NCBI RefSeq assembly: GCF_003946885.1
Contig: NZ_RWKQ01000019.1
Coordinates: 40,754 to 81,989 of the forward strand
DNA length: 41,236 nucleotides
Origin: Specibacter cremeus
Lineage (GTDB): Bacteria; Actinomycetota; Actinomycetes; Actinomycetales; Micrococcaceae
Direction of reading: 5' to 3'
The notes under the pieces were generated by a model that ran no database searches, was not told where the DNA came from, and saw only the letters and a list, made by a program, of their open reading frames with translations. Both the position numbers and the translations under genes were made by a program. Positions 15,144-23,000 of this stretch are shown here, one piece after another (position 1 is the stretch's first letter; every line of letters starts with the position of its first letter).

Positions 15144-15977
15144 TCAGGCGGCCGAATCGGCCCGCAGTTCCAGCCACTTGGCGCGGCGTTCGGCCTGGGC
15201 CTGCGGGTTCGCGATGGGGGAGGCCATCAGCAGCCGGCGCGTGTACGGGTCCTGCGGGTTGGCGGTCACGGAATCGCCGCGGCCCGTCTCCACGATGTCG
15301 CCGCGGTACATGACGGCCACGCGGTGGCAGACGCGGCGGACCACGCCCAGGTCGTGCGTGACGAACAGGTAGGAGACGCCCGTGTCGCGCTGAAGCTCGA
15401 TGAACAGGTCCAGGATGGCGGCCTGCGTGGTCAGGTCCAGGGCGCTGACCGGCTCGTCGCAGACGATCAGCCGCGGCTTGCGGACCAGGGCCCGGGCGAT
15501 CGCGATGCGCTGGCGCTGGCCGCCGGAGAACTCGTGCGGGAACCGCCCCACCACGGTGGACGGCAGCTTGACCCGGTCGATCATCTCCTTCACGGCGGCG
15601 TCCGCGGCCCGGCGGCCCAACCCGGACGTGGTCAGCGGCTCGGCCAGGATGTCCCCGACCGACATGGACGGGTCCAGCGAGCCGTACGGGTCCTGGAACA
15701 CCACCTGGATGCTGGCGGCCAGCTTGCGGCGGGCCGCCCGCGTCAAGTGAGTGATGTCCGCGCCGTCGAACGTGATCTGGCCGCCGGCGACCGGGACCAG
15801 GCCCAAGATCGCCTTGCCCAGCGTGGACTTGCCCGAACCGGATTCGCCCACCAGCCCCACGCATTCGCCGGCCCCGATGTCCAGCGACACCTCGTTCAGG
15901 GCACGGAACGTCTTGCGGCGCCCGGGCAGCGGGTAGTCGATGGCCAGGTCCTGCACGCTCAACAGCGGGGTGCTCAT
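15144..15977 (-). CDS. Oligopeptide-type ABC transporter ATP-binding protein (OppF/DppF-like)
   Basis: ATPase subunit of 277 residues for a family-5 (oligopeptide/dipeptide/nickel-type) importer. Walker A is GESGSGKST, the Q-loop lies in VVFQDPYGSLDP, the signature is FSGGQRQRIAIARAL, Walker B is LIVCDEPVSALD and the switch His is in FVTHDLG. The C-terminal NPQDPYTRRLL is typical of Opp/Dpp ATPases. Its ATG overlaps the stop of the permease-ATPase fusion (ATGA). Last gene of the operon. Confidence 0.93.
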   Translation of the reverse strand: MSTPLLSVQDLAIDYPLPGRRKTFRALNEVSLDIGAGECVGLVGESGSGKSTLGKAILGLVPVAGGQITFDGADITHLTRAARRKLAASIQVVFQDPYGSLDPSMSVGDILAEPLTTSGLGRRAADAAVKEMIDRVKLPSTVVGRFPHEFSGGQRQRIAIARALVRKPRLIVCDEPVSALDLTTQAAILDLFIELQRDTGVSYLFVTHDLGVVRRVCHRVAVMYRGDIVETGRGDSVTANPQDPYTRRLLMASPIANPQAQAERRAKWLELRADSAA

Positions 15978-17767
15978 GCGTTGACCGCCTTTCGTTCGGT
16001 GGTGTCATACGCGGCGTCGAGTTCGGTGCGGCTGGCCGCGTCGTCGAGCGAGGCGGCGATCAGTTCGCGCGTGTAGTCGTTCGCCGGGTTCGTGAAGATC
16101 GTGGCAACATCCCCGACCTCCACGATCTCCCCGTGCTTCATGACGGCGACCCGGTCGCAGATGTCCGCCACGACGCCGAAGTTGTGCGTCACGATGACCA
16201 GCGCCATGCCGTATTCCTGCTGCAGTTCGCGCAGCAGCTCCAGCACCTCCGCCTGGACGGTGACGTCCAGCGCCGTCGTCGGCTCATCGGCGATCAGCAC
16301 CGACGGGTGGCCCGAGATGGCGCCGGCGATCAACACGCGTTGGGCCATGCCGCCGGAGAGCTGGTGCGGGTAGGAGCGCATCACGCGGGCCGGGTCATGG
16401 ATGCCCACCCGGGTCAGCACGCCGATGGCACGTTCGCGCGCCTCGGTCCGGCCAAGCTTGTGCACGCTGCGCAGCGGCTCAATCAGCTGGTAGCCGATGG
16501 TGTACGACGGGTCCAGGTTCGTCATGGGCTCCTGCGGCACGTAGCCGAGCTTGCTGCCGAGCAGCTTGTGCCGGTCCTTGCGGTCCAGGGCGCTGACGTC
16601 CCGTCCGCCGATCCACAGCGCGTCGCAGCTCGCTACCCCGGCGGCCGGGAGCAGGTCCAGGATGGAAAACACGGTCTGCGACTTGCCGGAGCCGGATTCG
16701 CCCACGATGCCGAGCACCTCTCCGGGGGCCACATCCAGGTCGATGCCGTGCACCACCTCGATGTCGGCGTCGGCGCCGGGGTAGCTGACCTTCAGGTTGC
16801 GCACCTGCACGGCCGCCGCGGCGGGTTCGTAGTGCAGCGCGCCGGTGGTTGCGTCGTCAACGGACGACGGCGCGGCGGGGCGCCTTTTGCGCCGCGGCGC
16901 CGGCTGGCGGACGCTGAGCACGTCGCTGAGCGTGGACCCCATGACGGCCAGCGCCGCGATCGTGATGCCCAGGGCGAGCGAGGGCCACAGCAGCAGCAGC
17001 GGGTCGGTGAGGATGGCGGTGAAGCCGTCGTTCATCATGGCGCCCCAGCCCGGGGTGTTGGCGCTGCCGATGCCCAGGAATTGCAGGCCCGCCTGCATGC
17101 CCATGGCCATCCCGGCGGTCAGTGCGGTCTGGATGATGATGGGCGCGTACACGGCCTTGATCACGTGCTTGGCCAGGATGCGGGTGTTCGAGAGGCCGGA
17201 GACGATGGCCGCGTCGATGTAGGCCTCGTTGCGGACCGTCAGGGTGGTGGAGCGGGTCAGACGGAAGTAGCCGGGCATCAGGAACACGCCCACCGTGATC
17301 ATGATGAACGTGAAGCTGTTCCGCGAGGCGGCGGCGACGATCAGCAGGATGATCATGCCCGGCACGGCCTGCAGCGCGTCGCTGACCCAGGTGGCGATCT
17401 TGTCGAAGACGCCGCCGAAGTAGCCGGCCGCCAGGCCCGACGGGACGCCGATGCCGACGGCAACTGCGATGGCGATCGCGGCGCCGATGAGGGTGGTCCG
17501 GGCGCCGAACAGCAGCCGGCTGAGGATGTCCCGGCCGGTGCTGTCGCCGCCGAGCGGGTGGGCGGCGCTGGGCGGGGCCTTGAAGAGGGACAGGTCCACG
17601 AAGTTCGGGTCGTGCGGGGCCAGCAGCGGGGCGAAGACGGCCACCAGGACCACGACGGCGAAAACACCCAAGGAGATGGCGCCGGCGGGGCGGCGGAGGA
17701 AACGGCCCAACACGGAACCGCGGCGGGCCGCCCTCGGGTCGATGTTGTCGGTCAGGGGGGCGGTCAT
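15974..17767 (-). CDS. Fused ABC permease-ATPase (DppC-DppD-like)
   Basis: A 597-residue protein joining two usually separate subunits. Residues about 1-295 form a DppC-type permease: an N-terminal signal-anchor helix [42 protein letters not shown], and an EAA-like loop [22 protein letters not shown]. After a basic linker ([11 protein letters not shown]), about 320-597 is a DppD ATPase with Walker [10 protein letters not shown], signature [14 protein letters not shown] and Walker [13 protein letters not shown]. The fusion places the ATPase on the cytoplasmic side, as required. It overlaps its neighbours by ATGA at both ends. Confidence 0.92.
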   Translation of the reverse strand: MTAPLTDNIDPRAARRGSVLGRFLRRPAGAISLGVFAVVVLVAVFAPLLAPHDPNFVDLSLFKAPPSAAHPLGGDSTGRDILSRLLFGARTTLIGAAIAIAVAVGIGVPSGLAAGYFGGVFDKIATWVSDALQAVPGMIILLIVAAASRNSFTFIMITVGVFLMPGYFRLTRSTTLTVRNEAYIDAAIVSGLSNTRILAKHVIKAVYAPIIIQTALTAGMAMGMQAGLQFLGIGSANTPGWGAMMNDGFTAILTDPLLLLWPSLALGITIAALAVMGSTLSDVLSVRQPAPRRKRRPAAPSSVDDATTGALHYEPAAAAVQVRNLKVSYPGADADIEVVHGIDLDVAPGEVLGIVGESGSGKSQTVFSILDLLPAAGVASCDALWIGGRDVSALDRKDRHKLLGSKLGYVPQEPMTNLDPSYTIGYQLIEPLRSVHKLGRTEARERAIGVLTRVGIHDPARVMRSYPHQLSGGMAQRVLIAGAISGHPSVLIADEPTTALDVTVQAEVLELLRELQQEYGMALVIVTHNFGVVADICDRVAVMKHGEIVEVGDVATIFTNPANDYTRELIAASLDDAASRTELDAAYDTTERKAVNA

Positions 17768-18705
17768 TGCACACGCGCTTTCGGGTTGAGCCAGCCGAGG
17801 ACGACGTCGAGAACGAAGTTGACGATCACGACGAACAGGACGGAGACGACGGTGATGCCCAGCAGGATCGGGATGTCCCCGTTCTGGGAAGAGCCGTTGG
17901 TCATGGCGCCGATGCCGGGAAGCGCGAACACCTGCTCAACGACCACGGCGCCGCTGAGCAGTCCCACGAACATGAGGGCCAGCACGGTCAGCGAGGCGGG
18001 TGCGGCGTTGCGCAGCAGGTGCAGGACCACGCGGGTCTGGGTGAGTCCGCGGCTGCGCAGCGTGCGCACGAAGTCCTGGCCGTTCACGGCGATGAACGCG
18101 TTGCGCAGCTGCTCGGCCACCATGACGATGGCGCCGAGGGCCAGCGCCACGGCCGGCAGGGTGATGGAACGCAGCCAGCCCTGCACGGACATGGTGGGCT
18201 GGACGTAGCCGACGGCCGGGAACCACTTGAGGTTCACGGCGAACCAGACGACCAGCACCAGCGAGACCCAGAAGCCGGGGAGGGCGAACAGCACGACGGC
18301 GGCGCCCTTGACCAGCTTGTCGATCCAGGTGCCCGGATTCAGGCCGGCCAGGATCCCGAAAAGGCCGCCGAACACGGCGGACAGGATGATGGCGAACGTG
18401 ACGACGGACAGCGTGACGGGCAACTTGAGGCTGATCTGGCCGGACACGGGCTGGAAGTTGCGCCACGAGGTGCCGAAGTCGCCGGTGATGGCGTGGCCGC
18501 CCCAGTCGAGGAACTGCGTGAGCAGCGGCCGGTCGGTGCCGATCTTGTGGGCCAGCGCGGCCTGCTGGGCGGGCGTGGCTGAGCTGCCCAGCAACCCGAC
18601 GGTCGGGTCGCCGATGGCCAGGTGGGCGAGGAAGAAGGTCGCCGTGCCGACCACCAGCAGCAGGATGATGCCGGAGATGAGTCGTTTGAGTGTGAACCTG
18701 AGCAT
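17764..18705 (-). CDS. Oligopeptide-type ABC permease (DppB-like)
   Basis: Permease of 313 residues, family-5 type, with about six membrane helices. It opens with MLRFTLKRLISGIILLLVVGTATFFLAHLA, and has the typical GDFGTSWRNFQPVSGQI periplasmic segment and the EAA loop GQDFVRTLRSRGLTQTRVVLHLLRNA. Two ATGs, 6 bp apart, can start it. I chose the one at 18705 because AAGGA lies 7 nt upstream, against only 1-2 nt for the ATG at 18711. Its stop overlaps the start of the fused subunit. Confidence 0.92.
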   Translation of the reverse strand: MLRFTLKRLISGIILLLVVGTATFFLAHLAIGDPTVGLLGSSATPAQQAALAHKIGTDRPLLTQFLDWGGHAITGDFGTSWRNFQPVSGQISLKLPVTLSVVTFAIILSAVFGGLFGILAGLNPGTWIDKLVKGAAVVLFALPGFWVSLVLVVWFAVNLKWFPAVGYVQPTMSVQGWLRSITLPAVALALGAIVMVAEQLRNAFIAVNGQDFVRTLRSRGLTQTRVVLHLLRNAAPASLTVLALMFVGLLSGAVVVEQVFALPGIGAMTNGSSQNGDIPILLGITVVSVLFVVIVNFVLDVVLGWLNPKARVQ

Positions 18706-18725
18706 GTCCATATCCTTGCAGGGTT

Positions 18726-18759
18726 GGCGGCGGGCGGGCCGGGTGGCCCGCCCGCCGCC
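18726..18759. repeat. Intercistronic GC hairpin after substrate-binding protein gene
   Basis: GGCGGCGGGCGGGCC and its exact complement form a 15-bp stem with a 4-nt loop (GGGT) in the 60-bp gap between the lipoprotein gene and the permease. Such hairpins commonly protect the 3' end of the upstream message and lower downstream expression, matching the need for excess binding protein. No T-run follows, so full termination is unlikely. Confidence 0.75.
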
Positions 18760-18765
18760 GGCCGG

Positions 18766-20289
18766 CTAGCCTTTGAAGCTGATCTGGCGAAGCGTCGGGA
18801 ACATCATGCCGGTCACGGGCGTGACCGTGATGTTCGAGGCGGAGACGTAGACGTTGTCGGCCTGGTACCAGACCGAGAACCACGCCTTTTCGGTGACGAG
18901 CGTATTCAGCTTCTCGATCTCGGCGGGCTGGGCGTCCGGGGTCGCCGCGAGCACCTTCGAGACTTGGGCCTGCACGTCCGGGAACTTGTCCATCTGCGGG
19001 TTCGGGTTGAACCACTGCGGGGTGGAAATCTGCCGCGTCACGGTGGCCACCGGGTTGGAGTCCATCGCAAGGAACGAGACGAACATCGGGTACGTGGGGG
19101 CCTTGGCCTGATAGTCCATGTACTGCATATTGTCCCACTTGACCTTGATGCCCAGCTGGCCGAACGTCTGGTCGACGGAGGGCTGCCACACCTGGAACAC
19201 CTGCGTCATCGGCATGGTGACGCTGAAGCCGCCCGGGTAGCCGGCCTCGGCCAGCAGCGACTTGGCCTTGGCCAGGTTGAACGCGTACTTGTCGTTCAGG
19301 CCAGGCAGGTTGCCGGGCATGCCGGCCGGGAACACCTGGTTGGTGGCCGCGCCCAGGCCGTTGCCGATTGCCTTGAGGATCTGCGCGCCGTCGAACGCGT
19401 AGTTCAGCGCCTGGCGCACCTTCACCTCGCCCAGCGGCTTGAACTTCTCGCCGGCCTGGTCGGTGAAGCGCAGGCCCACCCAGCCGGAGACCTTCTTGGC
19501 CACATTCCAGCCCTGCTGCGTGGCCTGGTCCATGGCGGCCTTGTCGGCGTAGTTGACGTTGATCTGGCCGGAGAGCATGGCGTTGTCGCGGGCCGTTTGG
19601 TCCTGGATCGGGAAGATGGCCAGCGGGTCGCCCTTGAACGCCGCCGCGTCCCAGTGGTCCTTGACCTTCGTGAAGTGGTACTCGGAGCCGGCCACACTGG
19701 AGGAGTCCAGCGTGTACGGGCCGGAGCCGACAGGGGTCTTGGCGAGGGTTCCGGCGTCGATCGCCTTCGGCGCCATCATGTAGCTGCGGCCCAGGCCCAT
19801 GAAGTACAGCAGCGTGTCGTCACGCTCCTTCAGGTTGATCTCAATCGTGTCGGCGTCGACCTTCTTGAAACCGGCCACCTTGAGGTAGGCCTCCTGGGAA
19901 CGGGCGCCCTTCTTCAGGTATTCGAGGCTCTTCACGGCGGCGTCGGCGTTGAAGGGTTCCCCGTCACTGAACTTGGCGTCCGTGCGCAGGTCCATGGTCA
20001 CCGTCTTGAAGTCGGCGGAGACCTTCCAATCCTTGGCCAGGGCCGGGACCGGCTTGCCGTCGCCGTCGACGGCGACCAGCGGGTCGTAGACGGCCGACAG
20101 GTACGGCCCGTCGAAGCCGATGTCGGCCAGGGATGGGTCCCAGGAGGTGACGTCGGCGAAATTGCCGATGTTCAGTGCCGTGTTGCCGGCGCCCGAATTG
20201 CCCCCGCCGACGTTGCCGCCGCCCCCCGAACAGGCGGACAACGCGAGTGCCGTAGCGGCCACAAGGGCCAGGGCCGATGCTCTTTTCAT
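18766..20289 (-). CDS. Family-5 ABC substrate-binding lipoprotein
   Basis: Extracellular solute-binding protein of 507 residues. The lipoprotein signal MKRASALALVAATALALSAC ends in a lipobox with Cys at residue 20, followed by a Gly/Asn-rich tether. Family-5 landmarks include TSWDPSLADI, KDWKVSADFKTVTMDLR and DAKFSDGEPFNADAAVKSLEYL. It delivers substrate to the DppB / DppC-D / DppF-like subunits downstream. Family 5 binds peptides, but also nickel, opines, glycosides and other compounds, so the ligand is open. A longer frame to 20412 is a shadow: it has no signal sequence at its start. The promoter upstream shares an operator with the esterase operon. Confidence 0.93.
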   Translation of the reverse strand: MKRASALALVAATALALSACSGGGGNVGGGNSGAGNTALNIGNFADVTSWDPSLADIGFDGPYLSAVYDPLVAVDGDGKPVPALAKDWKVSADFKTVTMDLRTDAKFSDGEPFNADAAVKSLEYLKKGARSQEAYLKVAGFKKVDADTIEINLKERDDTLLYFMGLGRSYMMAPKAIDAGTLAKTPVGSGPYTLDSSSVAGSEYHFTKVKDHWDAAAFKGDPLAIFPIQDQTARDNAMLSGQINVNYADKAAMDQATQQGWNVAKKVSGWVGLRFTDQAGEKFKPLGEVKVRQALNYAFDGAQILKAIGNGLGAATNQVFPAGMPGNLPGLNDKYAFNLAKAKSLLAEAGYPGGFSVTMPMTQVFQVWQPSVDQTFGQLGIKVKWDNMQYMDYQAKAPTYPMFVSFLAMDSNPVATVTRQISTPQWFNPNPQMDKFPDVQAQVSKVLAATPDAQPAEIEKLNTLVTEKAWFSVWYQADNVYVSASNITVTPVTGMMFPTLRQISFKG

Positions 20290-20433
20290 GTTTTCTTCTC
20301 TCGATTGCCAGGGTGGGTTGGCGCGCACAGGCCACAGGTCCCGTATGAGCGTAAGCGGTGATGGATTCGCTTCGAACGTGGCGACCCGTGACCCATGCGT
20401 GCCCAAGATCACAAACGACGTGTCGTGGCGGTA

Positions 20434-20461
20434 AGTCTACAGGCGTTGACTAGAAATGCAA
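20434..20461 (-). promoter_or_regulatory. Promoter with overlapping 18-bp operator (site 2)
   Basis: On the minus strand TTGCAT (complement of 20456-20461) and TAGACT (complement of 20434-20439), 16 bp apart, form a promoter for the ABC operon, with a leader of about 140 nt. AGTCAACGCCTGTAGACT occupies 20434-20451 on that strand. It matches site 1 (1424-1441) at 16 of 18 positions, differing only in the two central bases, and has the same position relative to the -10 box. Confidence 0.65.
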
Positions 20462-20533
20462 GCCGTGACGCAATTCACGCCGGCCGCCCCGGATTGGGAC
20501 ACGGCCCAGGGCGTCGAGTGCAAAAATGGGTCC

Positions 20534-21385
20534 ATGACTTCCTCTCCCTCCACCCCCGCCCTCGCCCTGACCATCGCCGGTTCCGAGGCGACCGGCGGCG
20601 CGGGCGCCCAGGCCGACCTGAAGACGTTCCAGGAACTTGGCGTCTTCGGCATCGTGAACCTGACCTGCATCGTCTCCTTCGACCCGGCCAATGACTGGGG
20701 CCACCGGTTCGTCCCGGTCGAGCCGCAGGTCATCGCGGACCAATTGGAAGCGACGACGGCGGCGTACGGTGCCGCTTCCGGTGCACCGCAGGTGCTGGAC
20801 ACGGTGAAGATCGGCATGCTGGGCAGCCCTGCCACGATCGCCACCGTGCGGGAAGCCCTGAAGGACGCCGACTTCAAGAACGTCGTCCTTGACCCGGTGC
20901 TGATCTGCAAGGGCCAGGAGCCGGGCCACGCGCTGGACACCGACACCGCGCTGACGGAGCAGATCCTTCCGCTGGCCACGTTCGTGACGCCGAACCACTT
21001 CGAGGCCGAGTCCCTGTCCGGGATGGCCATCGGCAATGTCGAGGACCTCAAGGCCGCCGCCCGCAAGATCCACGAGCTCAGCGGCGCGGCCGTGCTCGCC
21101 AAGGGCGGGGTGCGGCTGGAAGGCGCGGACGCCGTCGACGTTTTCTTTGACGGCGAAACGCTGGAGGTGCTCAGCGCGCCGAAGGTCGGCGAGGTGGCCG
21201 TCTCCGGCGCCGGCTGCTCGCTGGCCGCGGCCGTGACGGCGGAGCTGGCCAAGGGCGCCACCGCGTTGGAGGCGGCCCGCACGGCCAAGTCGTTCGTCAC
21301 CGAGGGGATCCGGAACCGGGTGGCCTCCGGCGCCCCGTTCACCGCCCTGTGGCAGGGTGGCGCGGGGGCGCCGCCGGCCCGTTAG
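20534..21385 (+). CDS. pdxK: PdxK-type pyridoxal / hydroxymethylpyrimidine kinase
   Basis: Ribokinase-fold kinase of 283 residues of the ThiD-like pyridoxal kinase group (pyridoxal + ATP to pyridoxal 5'-phosphate). GSEATGGAGAQADLKTFQELG is the N-terminal substrate motif. The usual GTGD active-site motif reads SGAGCSLAAA with Cys228, and a second Cys125 lies in the lid (LICKGQEPGHALD). This pair is the hallmark of the dual-cysteine kinases described in Gram-positive PdxK. I start at the ATG at 20534; the longer frame to 20456 lies over the divergent promoter. Possibly leaderless (AAAAAT 6 nt upstream). Confidence 0.85.
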   Translation: MTSSPSTPALALTIAGSEATGGAGAQADLKTFQELGVFGIVNLTCIVSFDPANDWGHRFVPVEPQVIADQLEATTAAYGAASGAPQVLDTVKIGMLGSPATIATVREALKDADFKNVVLDPVLICKGQEPGHALDTDTALTEQILPLATFVTPNHFEAESLSGMAIGNVEDLKAAARKIHELSGAAVLAKGGVRLEGADAVDVFFDGETLEVLSAPKVGEVAVSGAGCSLAAAVTAELAKGATALEAARTAKSFVTEGIRNRVASGAPFTALWQGGAGAPPAR

Positions 21386-21427
21386 AAACGGTTGCCAGCC
21401 GGGGGCGGAACGTGCCAAGCTCGCTTC

Positions 21428-21760
21428 ATGAGTGAGGAAAGCCGGACCGAGCGTTTCGCCCCCGACGTCGCCATGACCCGCAACGACGCCCTCCACCAGT
21501 ACGAGTTGCGGGTCGCCGACACGCTGGCCGTGCGCGTGAAATTCCGCGACCTGCCCGGCCACGTCGACCTCATCCACACGGAGACGCAGGCCGGGTTCGA
21601 GGGCAAGGGCCTGGCGAAGGTGCTGGGCCGGTACGCGCTCGACGACGTCGTCGCCTCCGGCAAGCGCATCATCCCGCATTGCCCGTTCATCAACCGGTTC
21701 ATCCGCAATCACCCGGACGACTACGACCAGTACACCGACTTCCCGGAGGATGCCGCCTAG
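21428..21760 (+). CDS. Small GNAT-like N-acetyltransferase (NATD1/YjdJ type)
   Basis: A 110-residue protein of the short GNAT group (NATD1/YjdJ). YELRVADTLAVRVKFRDLPGHVDLIHTE is the beta-rich N-terminal half; GFEGKGLAKVLGRYALDDVVASGKRIIPHCPFINRFI carries the shortened acetyl-CoA loop (GKGLA) and the conserved HCPF. These proteins are small and widespread, and their natural substrates are unknown. Its stop is immediately followed by the ATG of the SDR gene (TAGATG), so the two are probably co-transcribed. Confidence 0.83.
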   Translation: MSEESRTERFAPDVAMTRNDALHQYELRVADTLAVRVKFRDLPGHVDLIHTETQAGFEGKGLAKVLGRYALDDVVASGKRIIPHCPFINRFIRNHPDDYDQYTDFPEDAA

Positions 21761-22531
21761 ATGTCGGCGGCACAGGTGGAGACGGCCCTCATCACCGGCG
21801 CCTCGTCGGGCCTGGGTGCCGAATTCGCCCGGCAGCTCGGCGCCACCCGGACGAACCTGGTGCTCGTGGCCCGGGACGCCGCCCGGCTGGAGGCGAAGGC
21901 CGTGCGCCTGCGGCAGGAGTTCGGCATCGACGTGCAGGTGCTGCCCGCGGACCTGTTGACGGACGACGGCGTCGCCGCCGTGGGTGCCCGGCTCGCCGAC
22001 CGCGCCGCACCGGTGTCCACGCTGGTCAACAGCGCCGGACACGGCCTGGTGACGCCGTTTGACAGGAGCACCGTGGCGGAGGAACTGGACCACCTGCGCC
22101 TGCTCGTCACCACGCCCCTGCAGCTGTCCCATGCCGCGATCGGTCCCATGCTTGAACGCGGGCACGGGCGCATCATCAACGTCTCCAGCATCTCCGCGTT
22201 CATCCCGCGCGGTACGTACGGGGCGGCGAAGGCCTGGATCCTCAGCTTCAGCCGCTGGGCGAACTGGCAGTATGCGTCCCGCGGCGTGCACGTCACGGCC
22301 GTCTGCCCGGGGTTCGTGCACACCGAATTCCACCAGCGCATGCGCGCCGACATGGGGCGCGTCCCGCGCTGGATGTGGCTGGACGCCGAACGCGTCGTGC
22401 GCGAGGCCCTGGCCGACTCGGCGGCCGGCAAGGGCGTGAGCGTGCCGACGAAGCGGTTCAAGGTCCTGGCCGCGCTCGGCAGGTTCGCCCCCACGTCGTG
22501 GGCGGCGGCCGCCGGGAACCGGGGCCGCTGA
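21761..22531 (+). CDS. Short-chain dehydrogenase/reductase
   Basis: Classical SDR of 256 residues: cofactor motif TGASSGLG, NSAG, and the catalytic Ser in INVSSISAF with YGAAK at about 151-155 (YxxxK). The closing region VCPGFVHTEFHQRM is typical. The cofactor-binding segment ends in an Arg (VARDAARL), which favours NADPH. The ATG directly abuts the stop of the acetyltransferase gene. Substrate unknown. Confidence 0.9.
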   Translation: MSAAQVETALITGASSGLGAEFARQLGATRTNLVLVARDAARLEAKAVRLRQEFGIDVQVLPADLLTDDGVAAVGARLADRAAPVSTLVNSAGHGLVTPFDRSTVAEELDHLRLLVTTPLQLSHAAIGPMLERGHGRIINVSSISAFIPRGTYGAAKAWILSFSRWANWQYASRGVHVTAVCPGFVHTEFHQRMRADMGRVPRWMWLDAERVVREALADSAAGKGVSVPTKRFKVLAALGRFAPTSWAAAAGNRGR

Positions 22532-22532
22532 T

Positions 22533-22626
22533 TGAGCCCATCGGTGGTCGAGCGCTGTCGGTGGTCGAGCTTGTCGAGACCCGATTTCGACAGGCTCAAT
22601 CACCGGTGGTCGAGCTTGTCGAGACC
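22533..22626. repeat. Dispersed palindromic repeat cluster
   Basis: GGTGGTCGAGCTTGTCGAGACC occurs at 22560-22581 and again at 22605-22626, with a shortened copy starting near 22543 and inverted TTGAGCC / GGCTCAA pieces between them. Related pieces are found at 1-20 and 27773-27872. Such repeats are spread in intergenic regions of many actinobacteria; their role is not established. Confidence 0.75.
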
Positions 22627-22934
22627 CCACCTACTTTTCGCGGTCCTACCCGATTCGGTGGGACCGCGAGATGTCGGTAGGGCTTCGCGGAGACCGGTGA
22701 CTTCCGTGCCCGAGTGCGCCCAGAGCAGGCGCGCGGCCGCGGCTCGCTGACACGAACATGAAGTTCTGCGCAGGGGAGGCATCCATGAGCCGCGTAGCTT
22801 GACGAGTTGCCCAACGCGAGGGACTTTGCCCGCTCAGAACTGTCGGCCGCACACCCGTGGCGCCGGGTCGGACCCGCTGTCCCGAGATGCACCCGCCTCC
22901 AAACGTGCGGGGCTGCGGCAACCGCGACCGCTGA
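22627..22934. other. Intergenic stretch with one hairpin, no gene recognised
   Basis: CGCGGTCC (22639-22646) and GGACCGCG (22661-22668) form a hairpin with an inner ACC/GGT extension, possibly the terminator of the SDR transcript. The rest (about 265 bp) has only short, unconserved open frames on both strands and no tRNA-like fold that I can see. Confidence 0.5.
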
Positions 22935-23000
22935 CCCAACTACGACGCAGTAAGTGCTGAGAATCTGCGGAAAATCAGCACTTACTGCGTCTCAGTTGGG
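22935..23000. terminator. Long near-perfect hairpin (17 + 7 bp arms)
   Basis: GACGCAGTAAGTGCTGA (22944-22960) pairs perfectly with 22975-22991. After a symmetric 2-nt mismatch, CCCAACT (22935-22941) pairs with AGTTGGG (22994-23000). The loop is 14 nt. Located at the 3' end of the decayed transporter; it may be its former terminator. It has the same architecture as the hairpins at 15075 and 33657 but unrelated arms. Confidence 0.7.

Noticed and set aside
16133-18208. A 691-codon open frame antisense to the ABC transporter genes
   Set aside because: It is a product of high GC content; its translation is low-complexity (His, Gly, Asp, Arg-rich) with no domain, while the opposite strand encodes clear permease and ATPase motifs.
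20290-20412. N-terminal extension of the substrate-binding protein
   Set aside because: It would bury the lipoprotein signal sequence 41 residues inside the protein.
22533-22626. CRISPR array
   Set aside because: The repeats are few, irregularly spaced and in both orientations, with no unique spacers of constant length and no cas genes.
22646-22939. A 97-codon minus-strand ORF in the repeat region
   Set aside because: Its composition is random-like and it has no ribosome site or recognisable motif.
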